Source: Dokdonella_A sp966248875 (GTDB lineage Bacteria > Pseudomonadota > Gammaproteobacteria > Xanthomonadales > Rhodanobacteraceae). Taken from it: DNA of 64,000 bases. Below, in pieces: positions 17,735-26,439 of this stretch. Made by a program: the position numbers and the translations under genes. Each line of letters starts with the position of its first letter. Within the stretch, counting starts at the first letter, position 1. Where the stretch lies: positions 69,727-133,726 of the forward strand of contig CBINBI010000001.1 of the NCBI GenBank assembly GCA_966248875.1, read 5' to 3'. The notes under the pieces were generated by a model, which was given only the letters and a program-made list of their open reading frames with translations, had not been told where the DNA came from and did not search any database.

Positions 17735-17751
17735 TTGGCACAAGCGCTGCA
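17735..17751 (+). promoter_or_regulatory. Sigma-54 (-24/-12) promoter of xoxF
   Basis: TTGGCAC-AAGCG-CTGCA matches the sigma-54 consensus YTGGCACG-N4-TTGCW with the essential GG (17737-17738) and GC (17749-17750) exactly 10 bases apart. Two positions deviate from the consensus. Transcription would start near 17762. Confidence 0.65.
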
Positions 17752-17954
17752 ATACATAGAGGCGCATCGCACAACCGATCCGGCCTGTGAGGGGACCGGC
17801 GACTGTGGCATGCGCGGAAGCCCGCAAGCGGCTTCGAAGAAAATTTCGCGAACCCATGGCCACGCAAGCGTAGGACCAGGCTGATGACTGTTCGCCGGCT
17901 GCTTCCGCTTCGCTGCGGAAAGCACTACCGACCCATGCAGGAGGAGAATTGAAG

Positions 17955-19901
17955 ATGAGTTGGCTTACAGCGAAACATCGAGTCCAGTTGTACTGCGCTG
18001 CCGCAGCGCTGCTCGGAATCTGTAGCGTCGCGATGGCCTCGTCCGATACCGAGCAGTTCGCCCGGTTCAAGGACCCGAACCAGTGGGCGGCCCCGGGCGG
18101 CAACCTGATGTCCCAGCGCTACAGCGCGCTCACGGGCATCAACAAGGAAAACGTCAAGGACCTCCAGTTCGCGTGGGCGCAGTCGACCGGCGCTCTGCGC
18201 GGCCACGAGGGCCAGCCGCTCGTCATCAGCGACGTCGGCGGCAAGCCCATGATGTTCATGGTCTCGGGCTGCCCCGAGATGTCGAAGTGCAACATCGTGC
18301 AGGCGCTCGATCTGTCCGATCCGGATCATCCGGTGCAGGTGTGGTCGTACCTCAAGACCAGCGGCCGCGATCAGTCCGCGGTGCCGCGCGCCTGCTGCGA
18401 CACCGTCAATCGCGGCGGCTCGTACGCGGACGGCAAGTTCGTCTACGGCACGCTGGACGGCTACGTCATCGCGCTCGATGCCAAGACCGGCAAGGAAGTG
18501 TGGGTGGTCAAGCACGCGCATCCCGACAAGGGCGAGACCATCACGCCGGCGCCGATCATCGCCAACGACAAGGTGCTGATCGGATTCGGCGGCGACGAGT
18601 TCGCCGCGCGCGGCCGCTTCACGGCCTACAACCTCGCCGACGGCAAGAAGGTGTGGGAGTGCCACTCGACCGGCACCGACAAGGACATGTGCATCACGGC
18701 GAACACCAACAAGAAGCATCCGGAATACGGCACGGCCGGCAAGGAGCTCGGCATCAAGACGTATCCGGGCGACGAATGGCAGCGCGGCGGCGGCGCGGCG
18801 TGGGGCTGGTACTCGTACGACCCCGACCTGCACCTCGTCTACTACTCGACCGGCAACCCCGGTCTGTGGTCGCCTTCGTTCCGCTGCGGCGCGAAGCCGC
18901 AGACGCAGGAGGCCTGCAACAGCGGCCAGTGGGACAACAAGTTCTCGATGACGATCTTCGCGCGCAACGTCGATACCGGCGAGGCCGTGTGGGCGTACCA
19001 GATGACGCCGTTCGACCAGTGGGACTATGACGGCGTCAACGAGAACATCCTGGTCGACAATCTCGACGTCGACGGCAAGAAGCACAAGGCGCTGGTCCAC
19101 TTCGACCGCAACGGCTTCGCCTACGTGCTCGACCGCACCGACGGCACGCTGCTCCGCGCGCACAAGTACGTGACGGTGAACTGGGCCGAGAAGGTCGATC
19201 TCAAGACCGGCCGCCCGGTCAAGGTCGCCGAGCACTCGCCGCTGATGCCGCAGAACAACGTGCAGGCCTGCCCGTCCGCGATGGGCGGCAAGGACCAGCA
19301 GCCGGCTTCGGTCGATCCGAACGATCCCGCGAACTTCTACGTGCCGACCAACAACTGGTGCATGGAGCTGAATCCGCAGGAGCGCTCGCACACGCAGCAG
19401 GGCACCGTGTATGTGTTCGCGAACGTGTACATGTATCCCGAGAAGCCCGGCGTGACCGGCAAGATCAAGAAGTTCAACGTCGTGACCGGCAAGACCGAGT
19501 GGGAGATCCCCGACCAGTATCCGAACTGGGGCGGCACGCTGACCACGGCCGGCGGGCTCGTGTTCTACGGCAGCCTCGGCGGCGACTTCCGCGCGGTCGA
19601 CCGCGACACCGGCAAGGTGCTGTGGGCGCGCAAGCTGGGCTCGGGCATCATCGGCAACCCGATCCAGTGGTCGGTCGGCGGCAAGGAGTACATCTCCGTC
19701 TACGCCGGCATCGGCGGATGGATCGGCCTTCCGGTCACCGCAGGCCTCGATCTCAACGACAAGTTCGGTGCGATCGGCGCGACCGCGATGACGAAGGCAG
19801 CCGGACTCAACCACATTCCGCAAGGCGGCACGCTGTACACGTTCCGCATCGGCGGACCCACGCCCGGCGCCACCACGGCCGGCACCGCGGCGGGCATGTG
19901 A
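17955..19901 (+). CDS. xoxF: Lanthanide-dependent PQQ methanol dehydrogenase XoxF
   Basis: This 648-residue periplasmic quinoprotein oxidises methanol (to formaldehyde or formate) with PQQ. A signal peptide ends near SVAMAS. The adjacent cysteines Cys147-Cys148 in PRACCDTV form the PQQ-stacking disulfide ring. The motif QWDYDGVNEN gives catalytic Asp357 and the extra Asp359 that coordinates a rare-earth ion; calcium-type MxaF has Ala at that place. Tryptophan-docking propeller repeats run throughout. The ATG at 17955 has GAGGAG 8 bases upstream. A strong terminator follows, so xoxF is probably mostly monocistronic. No mxaI is present, as expected for XoxF. An ExaF-like ethanol dehydrogenase is less likely given the XoxJ/XoxG-like neighbours. 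Confidence 0.93.
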   Translation: MSWLTAKHRVQLYCAAAALLGICSVAMASSDTEQFARFKDPNQWAAPGGNLMSQRYSALTGINKENVKDLQFAWAQSTGALRGHEGQPLVISDVGGKPMMFMVSGCPEMSKCNIVQALDLSDPDHPVQVWSYLKTSGRDQSAVPRACCDTVNRGGSYADGKFVYGTLDGYVIALDAKTGKEVWVVKHAHPDKGETITPAPIIANDKVLIGFGGDEFAARGRFTAYNLADGKKVWECHSTGTDKDMCITANTNKKHPEYGTAGKELGIKTYPGDEWQRGGGAAWGWYSYDPDLHLVYYSTGNPGLWSPSFRCGAKPQTQEACNSGQWDNKFSMTIFARNVDTGEAVWAYQMTPFDQWDYDGVNENILVDNLDVDGKKHKALVHFDRNGFAYVLDRTDGTLLRAHKYVTVNWAEKVDLKTGRPVKVAEHSPLMPQNNVQACPSAMGGKDQQPASVDPNDPANFYVPTNNWCMELNPQERSHTQQGTVYVFANVYMYPEKPGVTGKIKKFNVVTGKTEWEIPDQYPNWGGTLTTAGGLVFYGSLGGDFRAVDRDTGKVLWARKLGSGIIGNPIQWSVGGKEYISVYAGIGGWIGLPVTAGLDLNDKFGAIGATAMTKAAGLNHIPQGGTLYTFRIGGPTPGATTAGTAAGM

Positions 19902-19940
19902 ACGCTTGATGCAGCTGTTGTTGTTTTTCGCTTGACTCGA

Positions 19941-19972
19941 AACGCCCGGCGCCGCTCGGTGCCGGGCGTTTT
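19941..19972 (+). terminator. Rho-independent terminator after xoxF
   Basis: CGCCCGGCGCC pairs with GGTGCCGGGCG (11 bp with one G-U) across a GCTC loop, followed by TTTT. It separates xoxF from the xoxJ-like gene and would let xoxF be transcribed far above its accessory genes. Confidence 0.88.
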
Positions 19973-20089
19973 CGCTTCGCCTTGCGACGCTCCGGGCGCA
20001 TCCGCGCCGGAATTCCTCCCATGGTGCGCGGGCGCGGAATTCAGCAATATCCCCGCTGTCCAAGGAGTAATCCGGATGAGAGGTGCGCC

Positions 20090-21721
20090 ATGAAGACGAT
20101 GCTCCACAACGCACTCGCGCTCTCGCTCGCCGCGTTCGCCGCGCAGGCGCTTGCGGAGGACGTAAAGCTCGATTCCTTCACCGTCTGCGCCGACCCCGGC
20201 AACATGCCGCTGTCGAACAAGAAAGGTGAAGGCTTCCAGAACAAGATCGCCGAGGTCCTCGGCGAGGCGCTCGGCACCGGGGTCCAGTACTACTGGCGCC
20301 CGTCGTTCGAACGCGCCCTGATGCGCAAGACCATCGGAGAAGGCAACTGCGATCTCTGGATGGACATGACTGCCGACACCAACGGCGCCGACATGACGGT
20401 ACCGCTGTATCGCTCCACGTTCGTGCTGGTCTATCGCGAGGACTCCGGCTTCGTCATCAAGGACCTGGACGATCCGAAGCTGCAGGATCTGCGCATCGGC
20501 GTCTACCAGGTTTCGGCGATTCGCCAGGCGCTCGCCGCGCACGGCATCATGCAGAACACCGTCATCCAGTACCTCTCGCACGACGGCGATCTCGTGCCGG
20601 AGAACCAGCCCTCGTATTCCGTGCAGCAGGTGATCGATGGCAAGACCGACATGGCCGGCGTGTGGGGCCCGATGGCGGGCTACTACAAGTCGATCAAGAA
20701 GGCGCCGCTGGTGATCCAGCCGGTCAACCTGATGGAGGACAACATCCCGCTCGAGTTCGACATGGCGATGGCCACCCCACGCGGCCGGCCCGAGGTGAAG
20801 GCCGCGATCGAGAAGGCGATGCGCGACACGAAGGACAAGATCCGCGCGATCCTCGTCGAATACGGCGTGCCGCTCGTGAAGTGCCCCGAATGCGTCGTCG
20901 ACGGCGACCTGCCTTCGCACGGCCCGTACAAGCCGGCGCCCCCGTCAACGCAGACGGCGGCGGCCGAAGAGCCGAAGACGAGCGTGGAGGATCTCAAGAG
21001 ATGGCTCGCGGAGGGCGCTGATCCGAACGTCGAACTCGGCAACGCCGTCGTCGCGGCGGACATCGAGCGCGTGCGCTACCTCGTCGAGCACGGTGCCGAC
21101 GCCGGCGCTCGCGACGGCGACGGCTATACCGCGCTAGGCAACGCAGTGCGCTTCGGCTATGCGCCGATCGCGACCTATCTCGTCGAGCACAAGGCCGATC
21201 CGAACGCGACCGATCTTTCCGGATGGACGCCACTCATGTATGCGGCGTGGACCGACGATGCCGAGCTCGCGAAGGTTCTGATCGCGCACGGCGCCAAGCT
21301 CGACTTCACGCGCGAAGCGCACGGCCTCACGCCGCTCGCGGTGGCTGCGGAGAACGCGAAGAACAAGGCCGGTGCCGTGCTCATCGACGCTGGCGCCGAC
21401 GTGAACCTCGCCGTCGGGCAGGGCAAGTACACCCCGCTGATGCTGGCGGCGACGTCCGGCTCGGCCGATCTCGCGGAGCGTCTGATCGGCAAGGGTGCCG
21501 ATGTCAACGCCGCGAATCCTGGCGGCGTGACGGCGCTGATGATCGCGGCGGCCCACAACCGGACGGACATCGCGACGCTGCTGCTCAAGGCCGGTGCCGA
21601 TCCCGATCTCAAGAGCGAAGACGGCCGCACCGCGCTCAAGATCGCCGAGGCGAACAACAGCGACGCCGTCGCCAAGCTCCTGAGAGAGCGCACGCGCGCA
21701 CCGCGAGAAAAGTCCTCGTGA
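20090..21721 (+). CDS. xoxJ: XoxJ-like periplasmic binding protein fused to ankyrin repeats
   Basis: The N-terminal 280 residues, after a signal peptide (ending ALAE), form an SBP-like domain of the MoxJ/XoxJ family: FTVCADPGNMPLSN, WMDMTADTNGADMT and TDMAGVWGPMAGYY are characteristic. XoxJ is thought to help activate or partner XoxF in the periplasm. A Pro/Ala/Thr linker (about 283-298) then leads to six or seven ankyrin repeats (about 300-535) marked by GADPN, GADAG, KADPN, GADVN and GADPD. Ordinary XoxJ is about 280 residues, so this is nearly twice the size. The start at 20090 has AGAGG upstream and overlaps the stop of a 5-codon upstream ORF. Confidence 0.88.
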   Translation: MKTMLHNALALSLAAFAAQALAEDVKLDSFTVCADPGNMPLSNKKGEGFQNKIAEVLGEALGTGVQYYWRPSFERALMRKTIGEGNCDLWMDMTADTNGADMTVPLYRSTFVLVYREDSGFVIKDLDDPKLQDLRIGVYQVSAIRQALAAHGIMQNTVIQYLSHDGDLVPENQPSYSVQQVIDGKTDMAGVWGPMAGYYKSIKKAPLVIQPVNLMEDNIPLEFDMAMATPRGRPEVKAAIEKAMRDTKDKIRAILVEYGVPLVKCPECVVDGDLPSHGPYKPAPPSTQTAAAEEPKTSVEDLKRWLAEGADPNVELGNAVVAADIERVRYLVEHGADAGARDGDGYTALGNAVRFGYAPIATYLVEHKADPNATDLSGWTPLMYAAWTDDAELAKVLIAHGAKLDFTREAHGLTPLAVAAENAKNKAGAVLIDAGADVNLAVGQGKYTPLMLAATSGSADLAERLIGKGADVNAANPGGVTALMIAAAHNRTDIATLLLKAGADPDLKSEDGRTALKIAEANNSDAVAKLLRERTRAPREKSS

Positions 21722-21887
21722 GCCACGTGCCGTCGTGAGGTAGCGGCTTTCGAAGCAGCCTCTGCGGACCTTTGCATCGAATTTACATTGCGGTTATCGA
21801 CTCTTAAGCCGTCTGGTTCAGAATCGTTTTCATAAGTCGGGCCTCGGTGTCCGAATTTCCGGGGCTCTTTTGCAGAAGGAGATCGTC

Positions 21888-22430
21888 GTGCTGAAGAAAT
21901 GCATAAGTGGAGGTGCCGCCGCCGTGCTGGCGCTTGCCGTGACGGTTTGTGCGCACAAGGCGGCCACCGCTGCGGATGCTCCGAAGAGCGACGCGAAAGT
22001 CGACTACACGAAGGTCACGCCGATGGATCTCGTGAAGCAGACGCCGAAAGGTCAGCTCAAGAACCCGTACACCGACAGCCAGGCCGACATCGTCGCCGAC
22101 GGCGAGGAGAAGTTCCTTTCCTACAGCTGCAACGGCTGTCACGGCGGCGGCGGCGGCGGCGGCATGTGCCCGCCGCTGATCAACGACACGTGGATCTACG
22201 ACGGTGACGACGACACGCTGTTCCGCCTCGTCACCCTCGGCAGCGACGAGCTGCAGAAGCAGGGCTATACGCGCAAGGGCAGCGAGAACGTGATCGGCCC
22301 GATGCCGCCGTTCGGCACTCTGATCAAGTCGAGCGACGACCTCTGGCGCATCCTGACGTTCGTGCGATCGAAATACAGCCCGAACGCGGATCAGAAATAC
22401 AAGTTCGGCTCGCCGCCGGAGGAGCGCTGA
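21888..22430 (+). CDS. xoxG: XoxG-like cytochrome c (electron acceptor of XoxF)
   Basis: This 180-residue exported cytochrome has one haem site, CNGCH (Cys81-His85), followed by a seven-Gly run and MCPPLINDTWIYDGDDDTLF, a pattern of MxaG/XoxG cytochrome cL. The likely axial Met is in GPMPPFG. It would take electrons from the PQQ of XoxF and pass them to a class I cytochrome or oxidase. Translation most likely starts at GTG 21888, with AAGGAG 6 bases upstream. It lies 166 bases after the xoxJ-like gene on the same strand. Confidence 0.88.
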   Translation: MLKKCISGGAAAVLALAVTVCAHKAATAADAPKSDAKVDYTKVTPMDLVKQTPKGQLKNPYTDSQADIVADGEEKFLSYSCNGCHGGGGGGGMCPPLINDTWIYDGDDDTLFRLVTLGSDELQKQGYTRKGSENVIGPMPPFGTLIKSSDDLWRILTFVRSKYSPNADQKYKFGSPPEER

Positions 22431-22450
22431 GCGGCTGCGGAAAGCGGCGC

Positions 22451-22473
22451 CCCGGCCGATGTGCAGGGCCGGG
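22451..22473 (+). terminator. Hairpin after the xoxG-like gene
   Basis: CCCGGCC and GGCCGGG form a perfect 7-bp stem around a 9-base loop, 21 bases after the xoxG-like stop. No U-run follows; it may be a decay barrier. Confidence 0.35.
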
Positions 22474-22595
22474 CGATGCGTGAAGCCGCATGCGGCAGCA
22501 TGCCGCGGACGGATGCGCGCGCACCGGCGGACAATCGAAGGATTGATCGGGCGCGACGATTGCGCCCGCATCGAGTGCCAGACGGAGGATGTTAG

Positions 22596-23597
22596 ATGTC
22601 CATGCGAGTTGACAGCCACACGTCGAGAGCGCGGCGCCCTCTTCTCGCTGTCGCATCCGCGATCTTCCTCTTCGGGCTCGCCGCCGGGAGCGTAGCGGCG
22701 GCCACGCTCGCCTACGTGCCGAACCAGAAGAGCGGAACGATCTCGGTCATCGATACCGAAACCGACACCGTCACGCGCACGCTGTCGGGCGGCGGCAAGC
22801 TCGGCAAGCGCCTTCAGGCCGTGGATGCGGATGCGAGCGGCAGCGTCATCTATGTCGTCGACGCCCAGCGCAACACGCTCTTCGCGATCGACCCCGCCAC
22901 GGACACCGTGAAGCACAGCGTCGACATCGGCGAGGATGCCGAAGGCGTGCGGCTGTCGCCGTCGGGCGATCGCCTCGCGGTCTGCGCCGAAGGCCAGCAC
23001 GTCGTGTTGCTGATCGACCCGAAAACCTTCGAGATCGAGGCACGCATTCCGACGCAGGGCCGCAACCCCGAGCACTGCGAGTTCGCTCCCGATGCTTCCC
23101 TGCTGCTGACCAGCAACGAGGGCTCGGACAACCTCGATGTCATCGACCTCAAGCAGAAGAAATCGATCGGCACGATCGCGACCAGCGGCCATCCGCGTGG
23201 CGCGGCGTTCGTGCCCGGTACGTCGGAAGTCTTCGTCGCCCAGGAATCGGCCAACGCAGTCGACGTGATCGATGTCGCCGCGCGCAGGAAGGTCGCCAGC
23301 ATTCCGACGGCCCTGCGCACGGCCGGTGTCACGATCAGCCACGACGGCAAGCGGATCTATGCCGCGAACGGCGGTGCCGGCACGGTCTCGGTGATCGATG
23401 TCGCGTCGAAAAAGGTCGTGTCCGAGATCAAGGTGGGCCAGCGCCCGTGGAACATGGCGCTGACCCCGGACGGCCGGAAGCTCTACGTCGCGAACGGGCG
23501 TTCGAACAGCGTCAGCGTGATCGACACGGCCGAAGGCAAGGTGATTAAGGAAATCCAGGTCGGAGAGCTGCCTTGGGGCGTCGTGATTCCGCAGTGA
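22596..23597 (+). CDS. PQQ-system-associated YVTN beta-propeller protein
   Basis: This 333-residue exported protein consists of seven or so 40-residue blades with the YVTN-type phrases LAYVPNQKSGTISVIDTET, IYAANGGAGTVSVIDVASKK and LYVANGRSNSVSVIDTAEGK. A hydrophobic signal ends near VAAA. Such propellers are regularly encoded beside PQQ-dependent alcohol dehydrogenases, where they may act in periplasmic transport or cofactor handling; the mechanism is not established. It lies between the xoxG-like gene and the formaldehyde-oxidation genes. The ATG has CGGAGG upstream. Confidence 0.9.
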   Translation: MSMRVDSHTSRARRPLLAVASAIFLFGLAAGSVAAATLAYVPNQKSGTISVIDTETDTVTRTLSGGGKLGKRLQAVDADASGSVIYVVDAQRNTLFAIDPATDTVKHSVDIGEDAEGVRLSPSGDRLAVCAEGQHVVLLIDPKTFEIEARIPTQGRNPEHCEFAPDASLLLTSNEGSDNLDVIDLKQKKSIGTIATSGHPRGAAFVPGTSEVFVAQESANAVDVIDVAARRKVASIPTALRTAGVTISHDGKRIYAANGGAGTVSVIDVASKKVVSEIKVGQRPWNMALTPDGRKLYVANGRSNSVSVIDTAEGKVIKEIQVGELPWGVVIPQ

Positions 23598-23636
23598 CGG
23601 CACCCCGATGCGCGGATTGCGCGCATCGTCGCCATC

Positions 23637-23652
23637 TGGAACAGCTGTTCCA
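23637..23652. promoter_or_regulatory. Candidate activator site upstream of adhC
   Basis: TGGAACAG-CTGTTCCA is a perfect 16-bp palindrome carrying the same GGAACA/TGTTCC half-sites as the dyad upstream of xoxF, but in the opposite arrangement. It lies 95 bp before the sigma-54 element. Confidence 0.5.
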
Positions 23653-23747
23653 TTTCCGTTTCACCGCTGCGCCGAAACGAGTGCGCGAACGGCTGCGGAA
23701 TTGCCGATAATTCCTTGAAAAACGCCGGGTTGCGCTTTGTTTTCGGG

Positions 23748-23762
23748 TGGCACGCGGTTTGC
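23748..23762 (+). promoter_or_regulatory. Sigma-54 (-24/-12) promoter of adhC-gfa
   Basis: TGGCACG-CGGT-TTGC matches the core sigma-54 consensus at every fixed position, with GG (23749-23750) and GC (23761-23762) 10 bases apart. Transcription would start near 23774, about 147 bases before the adhC start codon. Confidence 0.75.
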
Positions 23763-23920
23763 CTCCGTTCGTCTGTCCGAGGCCTCGCGCGCGCCCTTCT
23801 CGCGGCAAGGAGCGGCTGCGTGCGGGTGCGATCCCGGGTATCCAGCAATGCGCGCCGGTCGCGGCAGGACGATCGATTCTCGCCCGAGATGAAAACGGAA
23901 TTCCCAGGAGATTGAGAGCA

Positions 23921-25033
<1,113 letters not shown>

Positions 25034-25108
25034 TGCGATCGTCCCGGTCGCGAAGATCGAGAGCGGCCATTGCGGGCCGCGATTTCCACAATAAAGCGAG
25101 GTGAGAAC

Positions 25109-25675
25109 ATGGCCGTCAACCTTCATCCAGCGATCGACAACGGCATCAAGAAGGGCGATCCGAACTTCGCCGGCGGCACGCTGACCTGCAAGTGCGGCGC
25201 GGTCGAGGTCAAGCTCGCCTCGAACGTCCTGCATAACCACGCCTGCGGCTGCACAAAGTGCTGGAAGCCCGAGGGCGCGAACTTCTCGATCGTCGCGGTC
25301 GTGCCGCGCGACAAGCTCACGGTGACCAAGGGCGCCGACAAGCTGAAGGTCGTCGATCCGAACGCGACGATCCAGCGCCACGCCTGCACCGGCTGCGGCG
25401 TGCACATGTACGGCCGCATCGAGAACAACAAGCACGCGTTCTACGGGCTCGATTTCGTCCACACCGAGCTCTCTCCGCAGACGGGCTGGCAGGAACCGCA
25501 GTTTGCCGCGTTCGTCTCGTCGATCATCGAGTCGGGCTTTCCGCCGAGCCGCATGGACGAAGTGCGCTCGCGCCTCAAGGAGATCGGCCTCGAGCCGTAC
25601 GACTGCCTGTCGCCGCCGCTGATGGACGCGCTGGCGACGCACGCGGCCAAGCAGTCGGGCGTGCTCAAGGCTTGA
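25109..25675 (+). CDS. gfa: S-(hydroxymethyl)glutathione synthase (Gfa)
   Basis: This 188-residue glutathione-dependent formaldehyde-activating enzyme promotes condensation of formaldehyde with glutathione, feeding the dehydrogenase encoded just before it. Zinc-binding Cys are visible in LTCKCGAVEV, HACGCTKCWKP and HACTGCGVHM. The length is that of the true Gfa family rather than the shorter DUF636 relatives. GAGGTGAG precedes the ATG. Some biochemical work questions whether Gfa is catalytic or a glutathione carrier; the genomic pairing with frmA is nevertheless typical. Confidence 0.93.
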   Translation: MAVNLHPAIDNGIKKGDPNFAGGTLTCKCGAVEVKLASNVLHNHACGCTKCWKPEGANFSIVAVVPRDKLTVTKGADKLKVVDPNATIQRHACTGCGVHMYGRIENNKHAFYGLDFVHTELSPQTGWQEPQFAAFVSSIIESGFPPSRMDEVRSRLKEIGLEPYDCLSPPLMDALATHAAKQSGVLKA

Positions 25676-25685
25676 CGGAGCCGCA

Positions 25686-25715
25686 GGCGCATCCGCCTGA
25701 CGCGGCGGATGCGCC
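25686..25715 (+). promoter_or_regulatory. Strong hairpin between gfa and the response regulator start
   Basis: GGCGCATCCGCC and GGCGGATGCGCC form a perfect 12-bp stem with a 6-base loop. It begins 10 bases after the gfa stop and ends 6 bases before the ATG at 25722, covering the place of a ribosome site. It could end the gfa message (no U-run) or limit translation of the regulator. Confidence 0.5.
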
Positions 25716-25721
25716 GGACGC

Positions 25722-26420
25722 ATGGACCTCGCGAGCACTGCTTCGCTTGTCGTATCCACGAAGGCAGCCGCGCCGCTGCGCGTCGCGATCGCCGACGATC
25801 ATGCGGTCGTGCGCACGGGCTATCGCCGGCTGCTCGAGCTCGATGCGCGCGTGCAGGTCGTGGCCGAGTTCGGCGACGGCGAGAGCGCCTATCGGTGGCT
25901 CGCTTCGAACCCGGCCGATGTGCTGATTCTCGATCTCAGCATGCCCGGTCCCGGCGGACTCGCGACGCTGCAGCGATTGCAGCACCGCGTGCCGCAGCTG
26001 CGCGTGCTGGTCTTCACCATGCACGAGAATGCCGACCTCGCCGCGCAGGCGCTGCGTGCCGGTGCCTGTGGCTACGTCACCAAGAACAGTCCGCCCGAAT
26101 CGCTCGTCGCCGCCGTGCACGACGTCGTCGGCGGCGCGCGGCCGCTTTCTCCCGGCATCGCACGCGCGCTGGAGGGGCTCGAACGCAAGCCGGACGCGCC
26201 CCACAAAGCGCTGTCGCCGCGCGAGTTCGAGATCTTCCTGCTGCTCGCGCGCGGCGACACGGTCGAGCAGATCGCGGCCAGCCGCTGGCTCAGCACGAAG
26301 ACGATCGCGAACTACCAGACCTCGATCCGGCAGAAGACCGGGCTCGGCTCCTCGCTGGAAATGTATCGCTACGCCGAGCAGCAGGGCCTGTTGCCGCCGC
26401 GCTCCGCCGGCTTGAGCTGA
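25722..26420 (+). CDS. NarL/LuxR-family response regulator
   Basis: This 232-residue protein has a receiver domain with acidic pocket ADDH, phospho-acceptor Asp in LILDLSMPG and conserved Lys in VTKNS, followed by a LuxR-type helix-turn-helix (LSPREFEIFLLLARGDTVEQIAASRWLSTKTIANY). It should bind DNA when phosphorylated. The partner is very probably the histidine kinase encoded convergently 20 bases downstream. By position it likely controls the methanol island, as comparable regulators do for PQQ alcohol dehydrogenases in pseudomonads. No ribosome site is obvious; a hairpin lies directly upstream. Confidence 0.92.
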   Translation: MDLASTASLVVSTKAAAPLRVAIADDHAVVRTGYRRLLELDARVQVVAEFGDGESAYRWLASNPADVLILDLSMPGPGGLATLQRLQHRVPQLRVLVFTMHENADLAAQALRAGACGYVTKNSPPESLVAAVHDVVGGARPLSPGIARALEGLERKPDAPHKALSPREFEIFLLLARGDTVEQIAASRWLSTKTIANYQTSIRQKTGLGSSLEMYRYAEQQGLLPPRSAGLS

Positions 26421-26439
26421 CCGGCGCGCCGGAGCTGCA

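Larger units (their letters stand above)
17463..17954. other. 492-base regulatory region upstream of xoxF
   Basis: No gene is seen here. The region holds a hairpin after the cupredoxin gene (17469-17492), a 9-bp inverted repeat (GACAGGCGC at 17551, GCGCCTGTC at 17595), a TGTTCC/GGAACA dyad (17643-17662), a degenerate CGGGAA-N3-TTC site (17709-17723) and a sigma-54 promoter (17735-17751). This leaves an untranslated xoxF leader of about 190 bases. Confidence 0.6.
23598..23920. other. 323-base regulatory region before the formaldehyde dehydrogenase gene
   Basis: No gene is seen. It holds a perfect 8-bp hairpin (GATGCGCG at 23607, CGCGCATC at 23620) after the propeller gene, a 16-bp palindrome (23637-23652), a near-perfect sigma-54 promoter (23748-23762) and a leader of about 150 bases that ends with an 8-codon ORF (23889-23915) just before the next start. 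Confidence 0.6.

Noticed and set aside
17955..19901. Calcium-type MxaF methanol dehydrogenase
   Set aside because: The motif is WDYDG with the lanthanide Asp, not WDYAG, and no mxaI small subunit follows.
23889..23915. Eight-codon ORF before frmA as a separate gene
   Set aside because: It has no clear ribosome site of its own and overlaps the frmA ribosome site; mentioned only as a possible leader.
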